Shown piece by piece: positions 63,764 through 64,000 of a DNA stretch of 64,000 nt; the stretch's first letter is position 1, and each line of letters begins with the position of its first letter. Source of the stretch: Veillonella rodentium. GTDB lineage: Bacteria > Bacillota > Negativicutes > Veillonellales > Veillonellaceae. The notes below the pieces were generated by a model, which was not told where the DNA came from, made no database searches, and saw only the letters and a program-made list of their open reading frames with translations. The position numbers and the translations under genes were made by a program. The stretch is from assembly GCF_900187285.1 (NCBI RefSeq), contig NZ_LT906470.1:1193501-1257500 (forward strand), read 5' to 3'.

Positions 63764-64000
63764 TTAGCGTTTCATGAATACAGGAATATCCGGAATTCCG
63801 CTGTTAGTATTTGTACTGGATGCCGGACGTGATGTAGTCGTTGTTTTACCGAATTCAGGTACATTCTTAGTATTTGAATTAAAACCGGTTGCCACAACAG
63901 TAATTTGAACTGTATCGCCCAAGCTTTCATCGATAACGGAACCGAAGATAATATTTGCATCAGGATCCGCCGCTTCAGAAATAATTTCGGCAGCTTCATT
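63764..64000 (-). CDS. ftsZ: FtsZ, C-terminal part
   Basis: 79 C-terminal residues are visible; the gene continues beyond the right edge. DPDANIIFGSVIDESLGDTV, QITVVATGF closes the tubulin-like domain; a short linker rich in Thr/Ser/Asn follows, and the conserved tail GIPDIPVFMKR binds FtsA/ZipA-type partners. It forms the division ring. Confidence 0.95.
   Translation of the reverse strand, partial: NEAAEIISEAADPDANIIFGSVIDESLGDTVQITVVATGFNSNTKNVPEFGKTTTTSRPASSTNTNSGIPDIPVFMKR

Noticed and set aside
63772-63999. 75-residue minus frame at the right edge
   Set aside because: Out of frame with the clear FtsZ C-terminus on the same strand.

Overview
The window looks like the chromosome of a diderm Firmicute of the class Negativicutes, most likely a Veillonella or close relative (inferred from gene content, not from a database search). 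Two lines of evidence meet. The glycolytic block (cggR-gap-pgk-tpiA-gpmI-eno) and the rpmE/prfA/prmC/sua5/rpiB/glyA/upp cluster have a Firmicute layout. Yet the window also encodes outer-membrane proteins: a signal-peptide beta-barrel ending in Phe, and a YadA-type trimeric autotransporter.

Region 1 (1 to about 39.9 kb) is an AT-rich temperate podovirus-like prophage. Its left end lies outside the window. Nearly all of it reads leftward (minus strand): lysogeny switch and excisionase-like gene; recombination and replication (Gp157, ERF annealing protein, NinB-like protein, HNH, replication initiator with internal iteron-like repeats, helicase-loader-like protein, SSB); nucleotide and DNA modification (two methyltransferases, PDDEXK nuclease, dUTPase); a trimeric autotransporter; small genes of unknown role; a DUF1492/RinA-like late regulator; a 700-base gene-free stretch rich in stem-loops; terminase, portal, scaffold, capsid and cement genes (Bordetella BPP-1-like head); T7 gp11/12/13/14-like tail and ejection genes; a transglycosylase-bearing internal protein; a 2720-residue polyvalent virion protein; tail fibre; two holin-like proteins and an endolysin. 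A short plus-strand lysogeny operon (repressor, membrane protein, ImmA-like peptidase, integrase) ends at the host junction.

Region 2 (39.9-43.5 kb) is a type IV pilus / competence-pilus operon: GspE-like ATPase, PilT-like ATPase, GspF-like platform protein and a prepilin. The prepilin reading frame is cut just after its N-terminal helix, where prophage sequence begins. The prophage therefore appears to be integrated inside a pilin gene and to split the operon.

Region 3 (43.7-51 kb) is the cggR-gap-pgk-tpiA-gpmI-eno operon, with a visible promoter, a paired TGGGAC operator and an eno terminator. Region 4 (51-61 kb) holds upp, glyA, rpiB, a low-molecular-weight phosphatase, sua5, prmC, prfA, a DUF1385 membrane protein, rpmE, a PC4-like protein, an unrecognised methyltransferase-shaped protein and nth. 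Region 5 (61-64 kb) holds a DUF896 protein, an aminotransferase, an outer-membrane beta-barrel and the C-terminus of FtsZ.

The most notable points are the pilin interruption, the prophage-borne adhesin, and the candidate large structured RNA between the late regulator and the terminase genes, which has its own TATAAT box, four 10-bp-phased TGTCC boxes upstream and a terminator. No tRNA, rRNA, CRISPR array or intact insertion sequence was seen.
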